Of a stretch of 53,142 nucleotides of DNA, positions 25,129 to 34,216 are shown one piece after another. This DNA comes from Sulfitobacter sp. CW3. GTDB lineage: Bacteria; Pseudomonadota; Alphaproteobacteria; Rhodobacterales; Rhodobacteraceae. The notes beneath the pieces were generated by a model, which worked only from the letters and a program-made list of their open reading frames with translations, did no database searches and had not been told where the DNA came from. Both the position numbers and the translations under genes were made by a program. Each line of letters starts with the position of its first letter. The stretch's first letter is position 1. The DNA is taken from contig NZ_JAHXRL010000013.1 in assembly GCF_019392245.1 (NCBI RefSeq), positions 1 through 53,142 of the forward strand, read 5' to 3'.

Positions 25129-25149
25129 TGCGGGCGCAGACGCCGCGCA
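25129..25149. terminator. Possible hairpin terminator after the HlyD-type gene
   Basis: TGCGGGCG and CGCCGCGCA pair with a single bulge just after the stop codon, followed by an AT-rich run rather than a T-tract. It is a weak candidate for an intrinsic terminator and directly precedes a CtrA-box-like site. Confidence 0.3.
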
Positions 25150-25164
25150 TTAAAGAATATTTAA
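25150..25164. promoter_or_regulatory. CtrA-box-like site before glycosyltransferase gene
   Basis: TTAA-AGAATAT-TTAA followed by CC gives both CtrA half-sites with the exact seven-base spacing. It lies 24 bases upstream of the start of the following glycosyltransferase gene, which probably begins a glycosyltransferase-flippase-acyltransferase operon. Confidence 0.5.
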
Positions 25165-25187
25165 CCTCGAAGATGCCCTAAGAGGGG

Positions 25188-26111
25188 ATGACTTACGCGC
25201 GCTTGCCCTCTGTTATCACGGTCGTGGTTCCGCATCTTAACCAGCGTCTTGGGCTGTTTCGCTGTTTGGCGGCCCTAGAAGCGGGTCATCGTCGCGCAGA
25301 TGGAATTATCGTCGTCGATAACGGGTCTGAACGCCCGCCCATCGAAATTTGCGCCCAGTTTGAAAATGTTCGACTGCTGCATCAGCCTGCCGCCGGGCCC
25401 GGCCTAGCGCGCAATCTGGGGGTGGAGAGCGCGGTGGGCAACGTCCTTGCGTTTATTGACGCGGATTGCATCCCAAGCCCCGAATGGCTGGCGGTTGCGC
25501 AACATGTTTTGCAATCGGGGCAGTTCGACATTTTGGGCGGCGATGTGCGCATTGCCTGCGAAGACCCCAAATCGCTGACGATGGTTGAAGCTTACGAGAG
25601 CATTTTTGCCTATCGAATGGATCGGTATATTGCGCGTCAGGGGTTTACGGGGACGGGAAATCTGGTGATGCGGCGCGATGTATTTGACCGCGTCGGGCCG
25701 TTTGCGGGGCTGACAACAGCCGAAGATCGCGAATGGGGCCAGCGGGCCACCGCGTTGGGGGAACATATCCAATTTGTCCCCGACATGCGGGTATTTCACC
25801 CCGCGCGCGCCAGCTTTGCCGCGTTGCAGATTAAATGGGACCGCCAGATTTTTCACGACATGCAGCGGTGCAGGGGGTGGCAAGGCAAATTCAAATGGAC
25901 CTTAAAGGCGGTGATGTTAGTCGGATCCCCGATCGCCGAGATTCCGCAGATTTTGATGAGCAAACGGATCACGGGTACCCGCAACCGGGCCAAGGCGTTC
26001 ATCTGCCTTGCAGGCATCCGGCTCCATCGTGCCGCGAGGATGCTGCAGATGTTGGGCGGCGGGAATACGGGTCATTACATCGCCCGATGGAACCGATCAG
26101 ATGCAGGTTGA
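25188..26111 (+). CDS. Family 2 glycosyltransferase
   Basis: A 307-residue GT-A enzyme. VITVVVPHLNQRLGLFRCL opens the fold, VVDNGSE lies near residue 44, and FIDADCIPSPEW near 90 provides the DxD-type metal site. TAEDREWGQRATALG near 185 contributes the ED motif and catalytic base region. AGAGGGG directly precedes the ATG. It should add a further sugar to the repeat unit. It heads the short operon that also carries the flippase and acyltransferase genes, 61 bases before the flippase. Confidence 0.85.
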   Translation: MTYARLPSVITVVVPHLNQRLGLFRCLAALEAGHRRADGIIVVDNGSERPPIEICAQFENVRLLHQPAAGPGLARNLGVESAVGNVLAFIDADCIPSPEWLAVAQHVLQSGQFDILGGDVRIACEDPKSLTMVEAYESIFAYRMDRYIARQGFTGTGNLVMRRDVFDRVGPFAGLTTAEDREWGQRATALGEHIQFVPDMRVFHPARASFAALQIKWDRQIFHDMQRCRGWQGKFKWTLKAVMLVGSPIAEIPQILMSKRITGTRNRAKAFICLAGIRLHRAARMLQMLGGGNTGHYIARWNRSDAG

Positions 26112-26172
26112 ACAATGGGCGTGTGACCCTTTGCGAACCGGCCCGAACGCGCCAAAGCCGGGCTGAAGCCGG

Positions 26173-27570
26173 ATGGTGCGTTCTATCGGATTGATCCTGT
26201 CGGGAAATATAGCAAGTGCGGCGTTGATGATGGCGCGTACCCTGTTGGTTTCGCGGCTTATCAGTCTTGAGGATTTTGGCACCGCGTCGGTTTTCCTGTT
26301 GGCGGTTGCGCTGGTCGAAATGGTTTCGGCCTTGGGATTCCAGCAGCAAATGGCCCAATCGGCCAATGGCGATGCGCCCAAATTTCAATCGGCATTGCAG
26401 GGGTTTTCGATGCTGCGGGGTCTGTTCAACGCGGGCTTACTGCTGGCCCTTGCGGCACCACTTGCGTCGTTTTTCGGCGTACCGCATGCGATCTGGGTGT
26501 TTTACGGGATCGCAGTCTTGCCACTGATGTCTGGCTGCGCCCATTTCGATGCTTTCCGGTTTGGCCGTCAAATGGCGTATAAAGCATCAATGTGGGTGAC
26601 CGTGCTGCCGCCGGTCGCGTCGCTGATATCGGTGTGGCCGCTGTTTCACCTTTTCGGCGACTACCGGGTTTTGGTCTACGCGATCTTGGTGCAGGCGGCG
26701 CTGTCGCTGGTGATCTCTCATGCTGTTGCGACACGGCCGTACCTGCTGCGGTTTGACGGTGCCTTTATCAAGCAGTCTTTCAAATTTGGATGCCCGTTGA
26801 TGATAAGCGGCACCTTAATGTTTTTGGTATTTTACGGTGAAAGAGGCATTATCGCGCGTCATTTCGGCTTGGAAATGATGGCCGTTTTTTCAATGGCACT
26901 GTCGCTGACTCTGACGCCTGCACTGGTTCTGACGCGCAGCACAATGAGCTTTTTCCTACCTCAGCTGTCCGCCGCGCTTGGTACGGGACTCTATCCGAAT
27001 TTAGCCGTCATCGTCTTGCAAGCGCATCTGTTTTTGGGCTGCGTCATGGTCGTTTGCGTCGCCCTTTTAGGCGCGCCGTTCCTGATGGCCGTGTTGGGCG
27101 ATAAATACGCCGCAGCGGTGCCCTTGCTGGTTTGGCTGGCCAGCTTGATGGCATTTCGTGTCTTCGCGGGGGGATGCGCAATTGTTGCGTTGGCCGCAGG
27201 ACACACGAAAAACGAGGTGCTGTCGAATGTCGTGCGGGTGTCGCTGCTACCGATTGGCTGGCTTGTGGCGCGGGCGGGCGGCGACATCATGACGTTGATC
27301 TGGATCGGACTTATCGGCGAGGCGGCAGGATATGCGATTGGCCTGACCTTGGCGCTTGGTAAACAACACCTGCCGCTGCGGCCGATGGTGCTGCCGCTGG
27401 CCATAGCGATGATGGTGTTGGTCTGCGCGTGTACGCTGGAGGTTCAGCAAAATTACTGGGCCAGCGTCGTTATTTTCACAGCGTTATTAGGGATGGTGCT
27501 GCTGAGTATGCCACAGCTTGTGACGTATCTGCGCAAGAATACCGCGACGGGTTTCGCGGTGGGGTCATGA
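26173..27570 (+). CDS. wzx: Lipid-linked oligosaccharide flippase, Wzx-like
   Basis: A 465-residue membrane protein of the MOP superfamily with about 12-14 spans spread over the full length. The N-terminal region SGNIASAALMMARTLLVSRLISLEDFG matches the usual opening of polysaccharide flippases. It should move the completed undecaprenyl-linked repeat unit to the periplasmic side for polymerisation. It overlaps the acyltransferase gene through ATGA. It is the only flippase seen in the window, so the left polysaccharide operon either uses one outside or shares this one. Confidence 0.88.
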   Translation: MVRSIGLILSGNIASAALMMARTLLVSRLISLEDFGTASVFLLAVALVEMVSALGFQQQMAQSANGDAPKFQSALQGFSMLRGLFNAGLLLALAAPLASFFGVPHAIWVFYGIAVLPLMSGCAHFDAFRFGRQMAYKASMWVTVLPPVASLISVWPLFHLFGDYRVLVYAILVQAALSLVISHAVATRPYLLRFDGAFIKQSFKFGCPLMISGTLMFLVFYGERGIIARHFGLEMMAVFSMALSLTLTPALVLTRSTMSFFLPQLSAALGTGLYPNLAVIVLQAHLFLGCVMVVCVALLGAPFLMAVLGDKYAAAVPLLVWLASLMAFRVFAGGCAIVALAAGHTKNEVLSNVVRVSLLPIGWLVARAGGDIMTLIWIGLIGEAAGYAIGLTLALGKQHLPLRPMVLPLAIAMMVLVCACTLEVQQNYWASVVIFTALLGMVLLSMPQLVTYLRKNTATGFAVGS

Positions 27571-28646
27571 GGATGGACGCCAATTGGGCCACCGGTATCT
27601 GTCTGCGAGATGTGGCGCAGGGGCGCGATAATAATTTTAACCTGATCCGGTTTTGCGCGGCAACCGCGGTGCTGGTCTCGCATGCGTGGCCCGTAGCACT
27701 CGGGCAGGGGCAAATCGAGCCGCTCAAATCCGCGCTTGGGCATTCCTTGGGGCAGCTGGCAGTCTATGTGTTCTTTATGCTTTCAGGGTTCTTCATCACG
27801 GCCAGTTTTGAACGGTCAAATTCACCGGGAGGTTTCATCATAGCGCGTGCAGCCCGGCTGTTTCCGTGCCTTGCTGTATCCCTGATTTTCGTGGCGCTTG
27901 TCGTGGGGCCATTCGTTACGGTTTTGCCTGCGTCAGACTATTGGTTTGATCCAGAAACAGGCGCGTTTTTCTTTCGAAATATTGGATTGCTCTGGCCGCA
28001 ATATACCCTGCCGGGCGTGTTCGCTGACAACCCTTACCCCGCGGTCGAAGGGTCGATCTGGACGTTGTCGCATGAAGTCGCCTGTTATTTTTTCGTGCTG
28101 GTTTTGGGGGTGACAGGTTTGCTGGCCTCGCGTGTTTCGCTGCTTTGCGTTTTGGTGGCGTATGCCGCTTTTTATGCAGCACCCGTTGAGTTTCACCACC
28201 GGGTTGTTCAGCTGCAAGGGCTGTCTGTGCCGTTTGTCATTGGCATCGTATTTTGGAAATGGCGGGGTTGGATGATGCTGTCCCTGCCGGTTTTGGCGGG
28301 CCTCGGTTGCATTGCGTATCTTGGCCGCAACACGACCTTTGCCTATCCGTTGCTGATCTTGGCGCTTAGCTATGGGGTGTTTTGGTTGGGCTATGCGCCG
28401 TCGGGTCGGATCAGGCTGTTCAACCGGCTGGGGGACTATTCCTATGGCATCTATATCTATGCCTTCCCTCTGCAAGGGTTGGCGGTTTGGCTGTGGGGTG
28501 CTGGATCGCCGGCGGGCAACATCCTGTTATCATTTCCAATGGTGCTGATTTGCGCGGTGATATCTTGGCATTGGATAGAGCGGCCCGCGCTTGAGATTGC
28601 GCGGGCGGAAACGGTTAAGTTGCCCCTGTTCAAGCGGGTGTGGTGA
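27567..28646 (+). CDS. Acyltransferase family 3 membrane protein
   Basis: A 359-residue protein of the OafA/ExoZ type. NNFNLIRFCAATAVLVSHAW near residue 22 carries the conserved Arg and His of the catalytic region. About ten membrane spans follow, and the C-terminal WHWIERPALEIAR is characteristic. It probably O-acetylates the polysaccharide at the inner membrane. The ATG overlaps the flippase stop (ATGA), and this is the chosen start over a longer upstream frame. Its 3' end overlaps the convergent beta-helix gene by 17 bases. Confidence 0.88.
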   Translation: MRMDANWATGICLRDVAQGRDNNFNLIRFCAATAVLVSHAWPVALGQGQIEPLKSALGHSLGQLAVYVFFMLSGFFITASFERSNSPGGFIIARAARLFPCLAVSLIFVALVVGPFVTVLPASDYWFDPETGAFFFRNIGLLWPQYTLPGVFADNPYPAVEGSIWTLSHEVACYFFVLVLGVTGLLASRVSLLCVLVAYAAFYAAPVEFHHRVVQLQGLSVPFVIGIVFWKWRGWMMLSLPVLAGLGCIAYLGRNTTFAYPLLILALSYGVFWLGYAPSGRIRLFNRLGDYSYGIYIYAFPLQGLAVWLWGAGSPAGNILLSFPMVLICAVISWHWIERPALEIARAETVKLPLFKRVW

Positions 28647-30723
28647 TTGCGCCAATACACGACTGGCCCGCTGTGATGGTGTTTCCGACCAAATCGACGT
28701 GATAGGCGGCCAGCCCGACGGGGATGACAGGCACGGCTGAAGCCAGCGTTGGGGTATAGTCGCCGCCACCCAAGTTAGACCCTAGGTGCGATCTGTCATC
28801 GACAAACGCGGTAGCCGTGCTGGTGGTCTCTCCCGCTGCGGCGATCTCTCCCAGCCAGGAAACAGCGCTATAACCTGCGGCGTTGTTCGATCCGTTGGCG
28901 ATTGCGTTATGCGTCCAGCCGACCTTGTAGCGGACGGGCCAGTTGCCGGTATTGTTGGCTTGGCTGGAAAATACATCGCTTTTGATGTTTAGCCGCTCGA
29001 ACAGGTTAAAGCTGACATGCGCAGATTTGGCGACGTTCACGGTGCCGTCAAGATACATCAGATTGATGCGTTCGCCGACGATGCTGTTATGCTGAAAAAC
29101 AACATTTTCGGCAGAGCTGGCATCACCATCTGCATTCAGGCGGATGGCGGCGTTGCTGCTGCTGCCCCAGCTTTCAACGATATTGCCGACAAAAGCCAAA
29201 CCACGCGGGCCAATCGGGGCGCTGATATTGACGATCGGGTTAGAGGTCGCGCCGTTCGTGAAAACGTTCCAGCCCAGAAACAGGCCATCCATTGCAGGCC
29301 GTGCACTGGTGGGTGCGCGCCAGGTGAATTCCGACAGGTTTGAACATCCCGCCGCCTGATAGGTGATTGAGCCTGCGCAATGGTCGCATCCCACCGCGGT
29401 GACCATCGTCGCCTCGGTCGAAAAGAAATTGCCCTGTCGTGGATCGCCTCCTGCGCCAATCGCGCAATTGCGCTGAAAGAACCGACCGACACGGTACACC
29501 CACGCACCATAGTAGCCGGTGTTATTGGCATCCCAAATGCAATTTTCGGTCACGAATAGATGGCTGGCCGACGCGGCACCACTGTCCAAAAACACCACGC
29601 TGCCCCCGGCCTTGCGCAGGGTCAGATCGCGGATCTTAAGCTGGGTCGGGATGGCATTAAATTTGCTGCTACCCCCGTCGGTTAGAATGGTGGTGTCGCG
29701 TTTGGCTGGATCGGCCGCTTCGATAATGACCGGCACGTCAACGCTGCTGCCCTGACTTTTGAAGGGGGTAAAATCATGCACCCCTTCGATCAGCCTGATA
29801 ACGCCGCCGCCTGCGTCATTCGCGCGCGCATAAGTGTTTGCGTTGAACGTGCGAATGGCCGCGCTTGCCGCTGCGATTGTGGCAAAGGGGGAGGGCGCCG
29901 CCGTCACTGCATCGCTGGCAACCGCGCCGGTGCTGTCACTTCCTGCAGTTGCATCAACATAGGCAAACGCCGTGCCATATGCGCCGGTCCGATCGTTCAA
30001 CAAACGCAAGGTTGTCAGATTGGGGGAAGGGTAGGGATCGCCGTCCGTCGAGATGGTAAACGCGTCGCCGACCCACGGGTAAATCACCGCATCAATCGTT
30101 AACAACGCGCCTTGGGTCAGGGGGACCAAATCCATGTCAGCGGCAAAATGCGGGATATGCAGGGAGGACGCATCAAATTGCGTTGATGTCATCGCGGACA
30201 CCGTCTGTGTCACTGTGTTCACCCCATCACTGGCGATGAATTTCACAGCGGCGACCGGACGGCCCAACCTGGCAAAACCATGTGCAACGGCAAGGCGCAG
30301 GGTATGGATCGGCCCGCCTGCGTGTTCGCGATCATGGTTCAACCACATCGCGATGGGTTTCGGATAGGCGAGGGTGCTGGTGTTGGTGACACTGCTGATC
30401 GTGTCGCCCGCGTATATAAAATCAGACAATGCTACATCGGTGTCGGTCAGGGTTTCGTGGCTCGGATAGGGTTCACGGGTCTGGGTTGTGATGGCAATGC
30501 TGTCTGTCTGGGGTGCTGGATTTCCCGCCCCATCAAACCCTTGTCTGGTGACAGAAATGGGGCTTGGCGCGGTGGAAAGCCCGGCGATCTGGGGATGGAT
30601 TGCACGCCAGCCGTCGCTCAGAATATGGGTCACACCAGAGGGGGGTGATACCTCGGGCGCAGCCAAGTGGTCGCCCGTAGCTGTTTGCCCCAGATGCGTG
30701 CCGATCCCGATTGTCATTTGCAT
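28630..30723 (-). CDS. Large right-handed beta-helix protein, possible type I secretion cargo
   Basis: About 697 residues. Residues 20-240 look like beta-sandwich modules with Ser/Thr-rich strands. From about 250 (AYVDATAGSDSTG, a pectate-lyase-like opening) to 600 the protein has the spaced hydrophobic and asparagine-rich pattern of a parallel beta-helix (LKIRDLTLRKAGG, FVTENCIWDANNTG, LAFVGNIVESWG, VVFQHNSIVGER). There is no signal peptide. The start at 30723 has GGGAAGG seven bases upstream. Secretion by the HlyD/PrtD-like exporter in the same cluster is inferred from absence of a signal and from context. It might cleave, bind or anchor the polysaccharide; no catalytic residues could be assigned and no RTX repeats are seen. 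Confidence 0.6.
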   Translation of the reverse strand: MQMTIGIGTHLGQTATGDHLAAPEVSPPSGVTHILSDGWRAIHPQIAGLSTAPSPISVTRQGFDGAGNPAPQTDSIAITTQTREPYPSHETLTDTDVALSDFIYAGDTISSVTNTSTLAYPKPIAMWLNHDREHAGGPIHTLRLAVAHGFARLGRPVAAVKFIASDGVNTVTQTVSAMTSTQFDASSLHIPHFAADMDLVPLTQGALLTIDAVIYPWVGDAFTISTDGDPYPSPNLTTLRLLNDRTGAYGTAFAYVDATAGSDSTGAVASDAVTAAPSPFATIAAASAAIRTFNANTYARANDAGGGVIRLIEGVHDFTPFKSQGSSVDVPVIIEAADPAKRDTTILTDGGSSKFNAIPTQLKIRDLTLRKAGGSVVFLDSGAASASHLFVTENCIWDANNTGYYGAWVYRVGRFFQRNCAIGAGGDPRQGNFFSTEATMVTAVGCDHCAGSITYQAAGCSNLSEFTWRAPTSARPAMDGLFLGWNVFTNGATSNPIVNISAPIGPRGLAFVGNIVESWGSSSNAAIRLNADGDASSAENVVFQHNSIVGERINLMYLDGTVNVAKSAHVSFNLFERLNIKSDVFSSQANNTGNWPVRYKVGWTHNAIANGSNNAAGYSAVSWLGEIAAAGETTSTATAFVDDRSHLGSNLGGGDYTPTLASAVPVIPVGLAAYHVDLVGNTITAGQSCIGAITTPA

Positions 30724-30902
30724 GTCAGACCTTCCCGTTACCAATTCTTCAAGGCTGTCGGGTATATCAGCAGGCTCGGTCGCGTTGCGTTGGCGGGCGA
30801 TTGGTCGGCGGTGTGGTTAATCTTTACGGTTTTTTAAGGTCCGCAGACTTCTGTAGGAGGCGTGCGCTTTTGTCAGCAGCGCTATGCGACAGGATTGAAT
30901 GG

Positions 30903-32306
30903 ATGAGCATCGCGGACAGTGAATTTTCGCGTAATGCGGATCGGTTGAACGACCCAGACACGCGGCGGCGCGATGTTGTGGGCGTTATCGTTGGCATATT
31001 TCTTGCGCTGGTTATTCTGCCGATCGGGGTGAAACTTGGGCCGCTCCATCTAAGTGGCACGCGGTTTTTTCTCGTGTTGCTGATCCTTCCGCTTGCGGTG
31101 CATTTACTGCGGGGGCGTTATGGGCCGCTGATTGCGACGGATGTATTATTTGCGCTGCATTTTGTTTGGGTGACCTTGGCCTTGTGGGTGAACAATCCTG
31201 ATCAAGTGGTGCAAAATGCAGGTGCGACGGGGGCGGATTTCTTGGGCGCCTATTTACTGGGCCGGGCCTCGATCCGCAGCCGCGATGATTTTCTGACCCT
31301 TATGCGCGCAGTTGTTGCGTTGATCGTTCTGTGTTCGCCCTTTGCTGTGTTCGAAGCTGTTACCGGAGTATCGCCGCTGATTGAAATTGCGGATCGTATT
31401 CCATTTGTCTCTGCGCCGCTTGATCTGTCCATCGACAGACGTTTGGGGTTGGAGCGGGTCCAGCTTGGCTTTGAACATCCAATTCATTGGGGGGTGTTTT
31501 GCTCTCTTGGCGCGGCGTTCTGTCTTGTGGGGCTGCAATCGACATTAACGTTGTTCGCACGTGTTCTGCTGACGGTATTCATATGCCTTTCTGGCCTATT
31601 GGCGCTTTCCAGCGGGGCGATCCTGTCCATCGCTGTGCAGGTCGGGCTGATCATTTGGGCGATGATTTTTCGCACGCAACCCAAGCGGTGGTTGATCCTG
31701 CTGGCAGGTTTGACCCTGTGCTATGTTGTTGTCGATCTGCTGTCGAACCGCACGCCCCTGCGCGTTTTCATGAGCTATGCAACCTTTTCAGTCGATAGCG
31801 CCTATTGGCGCGCGACCATTTTCGAATGGGGCATGGTTAACGTTTGGGCGCATCCGGTCTGGGGATTGGGCCTGAACGATTGGGTCCGCCCGGTTTGGAT
31901 GCATACGCCTAGCATTGATAACTTTTGGCTATTGTCTGCCATGCGATATGGCATACCCGGCTTTGTGTTTTTGGTCGCGGGTTATGGGTATTCTATCTGG
32001 CGTATTGGCATGCGGCCCCTGCGTGCCGATGACCCGCTATGGCCCTTGCGGCGGGCGTGGATGTTTTGTTTTGTCGGTCTGACATTCGCGCTGGCGACAG
32101 TGCATATCTGGGGCACACTATATGCGTTGGTGTTCTTTTTATTCGGGGCTGGCATGTGGCTGTTTCCGGGCAAAGTTGATGCCGTTCGCAGATCCAAAAT
32201 AAGGTACGTTCAAGAATGTCCGTCACCCCCATTTAGAAGCGTGAATCCAGTGCATTACACGCGATCCCTGAGGCCAAAGTTTGCGCGCTCTGGCGCGCCA
32301 GAGTGA
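30903..32306 (+). CDS. O-antigen polymerase/ligase-family protein, Wzy-like
   Basis: A 467-residue protein with about 11-12 membrane spans and a large periplasmic loop near residues 290-340. The loop contains AHPVWGLGLNDWVRP, a form of the hPhhGhGhgxh signature of the Wzy_C/WaaL family. It should polymerise the flipped repeat units. The ATG at 30903 is preceded by AGGA; a longer upstream frame shows no hydrophobic or conserved sequence. It is divergent from the beta-helix gene (179-base gap with no gene seen) and is followed 125 bases later by the ABC exporter gene. Confidence 0.8.
   Translation: MSIADSEFSRNADRLNDPDTRRRDVVGVIVGIFLALVILPIGVKLGPLHLSGTRFFLVLLILPLAVHLLRGRYGPLIATDVLFALHFVWVTLALWVNNPDQVVQNAGATGADFLGAYLLGRASIRSRDDFLTLMRAVVALIVLCSPFAVFEAVTGVSPLIEIADRIPFVSAPLDLSIDRRLGLERVQLGFEHPIHWGVFCSLGAAFCLVGLQSTLTLFARVLLTVFICLSGLLALSSGAILSIAVQVGLIIWAMIFRTQPKRWLILLAGLTLCYVVVDLLSNRTPLRVFMSYATFSVDSAYWRATIFEWGMVNVWAHPVWGLGLNDWVRPVWMHTPSIDNFWLLSAMRYGIPGFVFLVAGYGYSIWRIGMRPLRADDPLWPLRRAWMFCFVGLTFALATVHIWGTLYALVFFLFGAGMWLFPGKVDAVRRSKIRYVQECPSPPFRSVNPVHYTRSLRPKFARSGAPE
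32288..32303. repeat. 16-bp perfect palindrome at the end of the polymerase gene
   Basis: CTCTGGCGCGCCAGAG is self-complementary and ends directly before the TGA stop. It could fold as a hairpin and slow or end transcription, but no T-tract follows. Confidence 0.4.
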
Positions 32307-32430
32307 TCGTTCGGCCCGAGCTTTAATTGAGATAGCTAAAGTTTTCCGCGCATAGATTTGGCCCGCTTTAGAAAGCGAAAGGTTTTTCCCGTAGCATCGG
32401 TTTCGACCACGGTTTTCAGGAGCAATTGCA

Positions 32431-34173
32431 ATGGCGGGGGCAGAAGCGTCAAATAAATATGCTATCGCGTTGCGCAGACAAAAGCCGGGGTTCGCGTTTG
32501 TCCTGATTATCAGCGGGGTTATCAGTGTTCTGATGCTCACCGGCTCGATCTATATGCTTCAGGTTTATGATCGCGTTTTGTCCAGCGGATCCATCGTTAC
32601 GTTGATGGGTCTTTTTGCCATTGTTGTTGTTTTATATCTGTTCTTTGGCCTGTTTGATCTGTTGCGGCAACGTATGTTGGCCCGTATCGGCACACGGCTG
32701 GAATGTGATCTTGGCCGCAGCGGATTTTTGGCCCAGCTTCAGGCAAAGCAAGGGGATAAAAACGGCGCTGTCGATCCGCTAAGGCACCTGTCGGTGATCA
32801 GTCAGTTTTTGTCGGGCCCTACGGCCGGAAATTTGTTTGATCTTCCCTTTGTCCCGGTGTTTTTGGCCGTTCTGTTTATTGTCCATCCGGTGCTTGGGTT
32901 GATCGTTGTGGGCGGGGCGGTGGTCGCGGGGCTATCGGCATTGATCGCTGGTTTCATCGCGCGCCGGTGGCAAGAGCACCGCAATCAGGGTGCCGCCCGA
33001 CAAGCGGAATTCGCTGCCGAAACGGTGCGAAATACCGAAACAGTGATCGCGATGGGGATGCAGAACAACCTAGCCGCCCATTGGCAGACGATGCAGTTGG
33101 CAAGCCTGAAAACCCATCAACAAGCGGCGCGCGGGACGGAAATCCTCGCCTCCTTTAGCAAGACATTCCGCATTTTGCTTCAATCCTCTATCCTGACTGT
33201 GGGTGCCGTTCTGGTTCTCAAGGAACAAATTTCCCCCGGCATGATCATCGCGTCCTCGGTTTTGTCGGGCCGTGTCCTTGCCCCCGTTGATCAAGCTATC
33301 GGACAATGGCGGGCGATTGCGCAGACAGTTTTTGCGCATCGCGCTTTGCTGAGTTTTTTTGAGCGGGCCAAAGATAAAGCTGGCGACATTCACCTGCCAA
33401 AACCGTCCGGGCGTCTTGCTGTGACGTCGCTTACTAAATTCGCTGCCGGTGCCACGGCCACGCGCCAAGAGCTGTTGCTGCAAAGCGTTAGCTTCAGCCT
33501 TGAACCCGGGGACGGTTTGGGTGTGATCGGAAAATCTGCGGCTGGTAAGTCCATACTTGCCCGCCTTTTGGTAGGTGCGTGGCAACCCGACCGGGGGGAG
33601 GTGCGCATTGACGGGGCCGGTTTTGACAAATGGCCGGCGGGTGGGATCGGCCGCCATATCGGATATCTGCCACAATCGGTCACGCTTTTGCCCGGCACAA
33701 TCGGTCAGAATATCGCCCGGTTTGACCCGCACGCCACCGACGGTGATATCGTTGCCGCCGCACAGCTTGCGAATGTACATGACTTGATTTTGCGGTTGCC
33801 AAACGGCTATGCGACCGAGGTTGGCGGCGCTTCTGGTTCGCCTTTGTCGGGGGGGCAAATCCAGCGTATTGCCCTTGCGCGCGCTGTCATTTTCAAGCCG
33901 TCGTTGATCGTGCTGGATGAACCGAACGCGCATCTTGACGGGGCAGGGGACACCGCTTTGGAAGATGCTATTACGCAGTTGCGCGCCGGGGGGAGCACCG
34001 TGATCGTGATGGCCCACCGGCCAAGTGCAATCGCCGCCGTAAACAAGATTTTGATCCTTGATCAGGGGCGCATGACCAAATTCGGGGACAAGGACAAAAT
34101 CCTAGGCAAGCCCGCGAGACCACAAAGCCCCCCGGTTCGACAGCAACTTTCCAATCACGCCAGACAAGGGTGA
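32431..34173 (+). CDS. Type I secretion ABC exporter, PrtD-like
   Basis: A 580-residue half-transporter. Six spans lie in residues 20-310 (FAFVLIISGVISVLMLTGSIYMLQVYDRV opens the domain, as in PrtD). The ATPase domain starts at about 330: Walker A GKSAAGKS near 364, signature LSGGQIQRIALARA near 471, Walker B LIVLDEPNAHLD near 490, and switch histidine in MAHRPS. There is no N-terminal C39 peptidase-like domain, which fits the PrtD/PrsD group. It should export unfolded proteins with the HlyD-type adaptor at 23806 and an outer-membrane channel encoded elsewhere. AGGAG lies nine bases before the ATG. Confidence 0.9.
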   Translation: MAGAEASNKYAIALRRQKPGFAFVLIISGVISVLMLTGSIYMLQVYDRVLSSGSIVTLMGLFAIVVVLYLFFGLFDLLRQRMLARIGTRLECDLGRSGFLAQLQAKQGDKNGAVDPLRHLSVISQFLSGPTAGNLFDLPFVPVFLAVLFIVHPVLGLIVVGGAVVAGLSALIAGFIARRWQEHRNQGAARQAEFAAETVRNTETVIAMGMQNNLAAHWQTMQLASLKTHQQAARGTEILASFSKTFRILLQSSILTVGAVLVLKEQISPGMIIASSVLSGRVLAPVDQAIGQWRAIAQTVFAHRALLSFFERAKDKAGDIHLPKPSGRLAVTSLTKFAAGATATRQELLLQSVSFSLEPGDGLGVIGKSAAGKSILARLLVGAWQPDRGEVRIDGAGFDKWPAGGIGRHIGYLPQSVTLLPGTIGQNIARFDPHATDGDIVAAAQLANVHDLILRLPNGYATEVGGASGSPLSGGQIQRIALARAVIFKPSLIVLDEPNAHLDGAGDTALEDAITQLRAGGSTVIVMAHRPSAIAAVNKILILDQGRMTKFGDKDKILGKPARPQSPPVRQQLSNHARQG

Positions 34174-34180
34174 TTGGAAA
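34148..34180 (+). terminator. Hairpin across the ABC exporter stop codon
   Basis: TTTCCAATCAC (34148-34158) and GTGATTGGAAA (34170-34180) are perfect complements around an 11-base loop. The right arm contains the TGA stop. It probably ends the exporter transcript or shields it from convergent transcription of the next gene. There is no T-tract. Confidence 0.5.
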
Positions 34181-34216
34181 CTGGTCGAGCAAAAGGGCCT
34201 TGAGGGCCGGCAGATA

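Noticed and set aside
29017..30648. Open plus-strand frames opposite the beta-helix gene.
   Set aside because: The minus-strand frame is continuous for about 697 codons with a good Shine-Dalgarno and beta-helix repeats. The plus-strand frames are fragmentary shadows.
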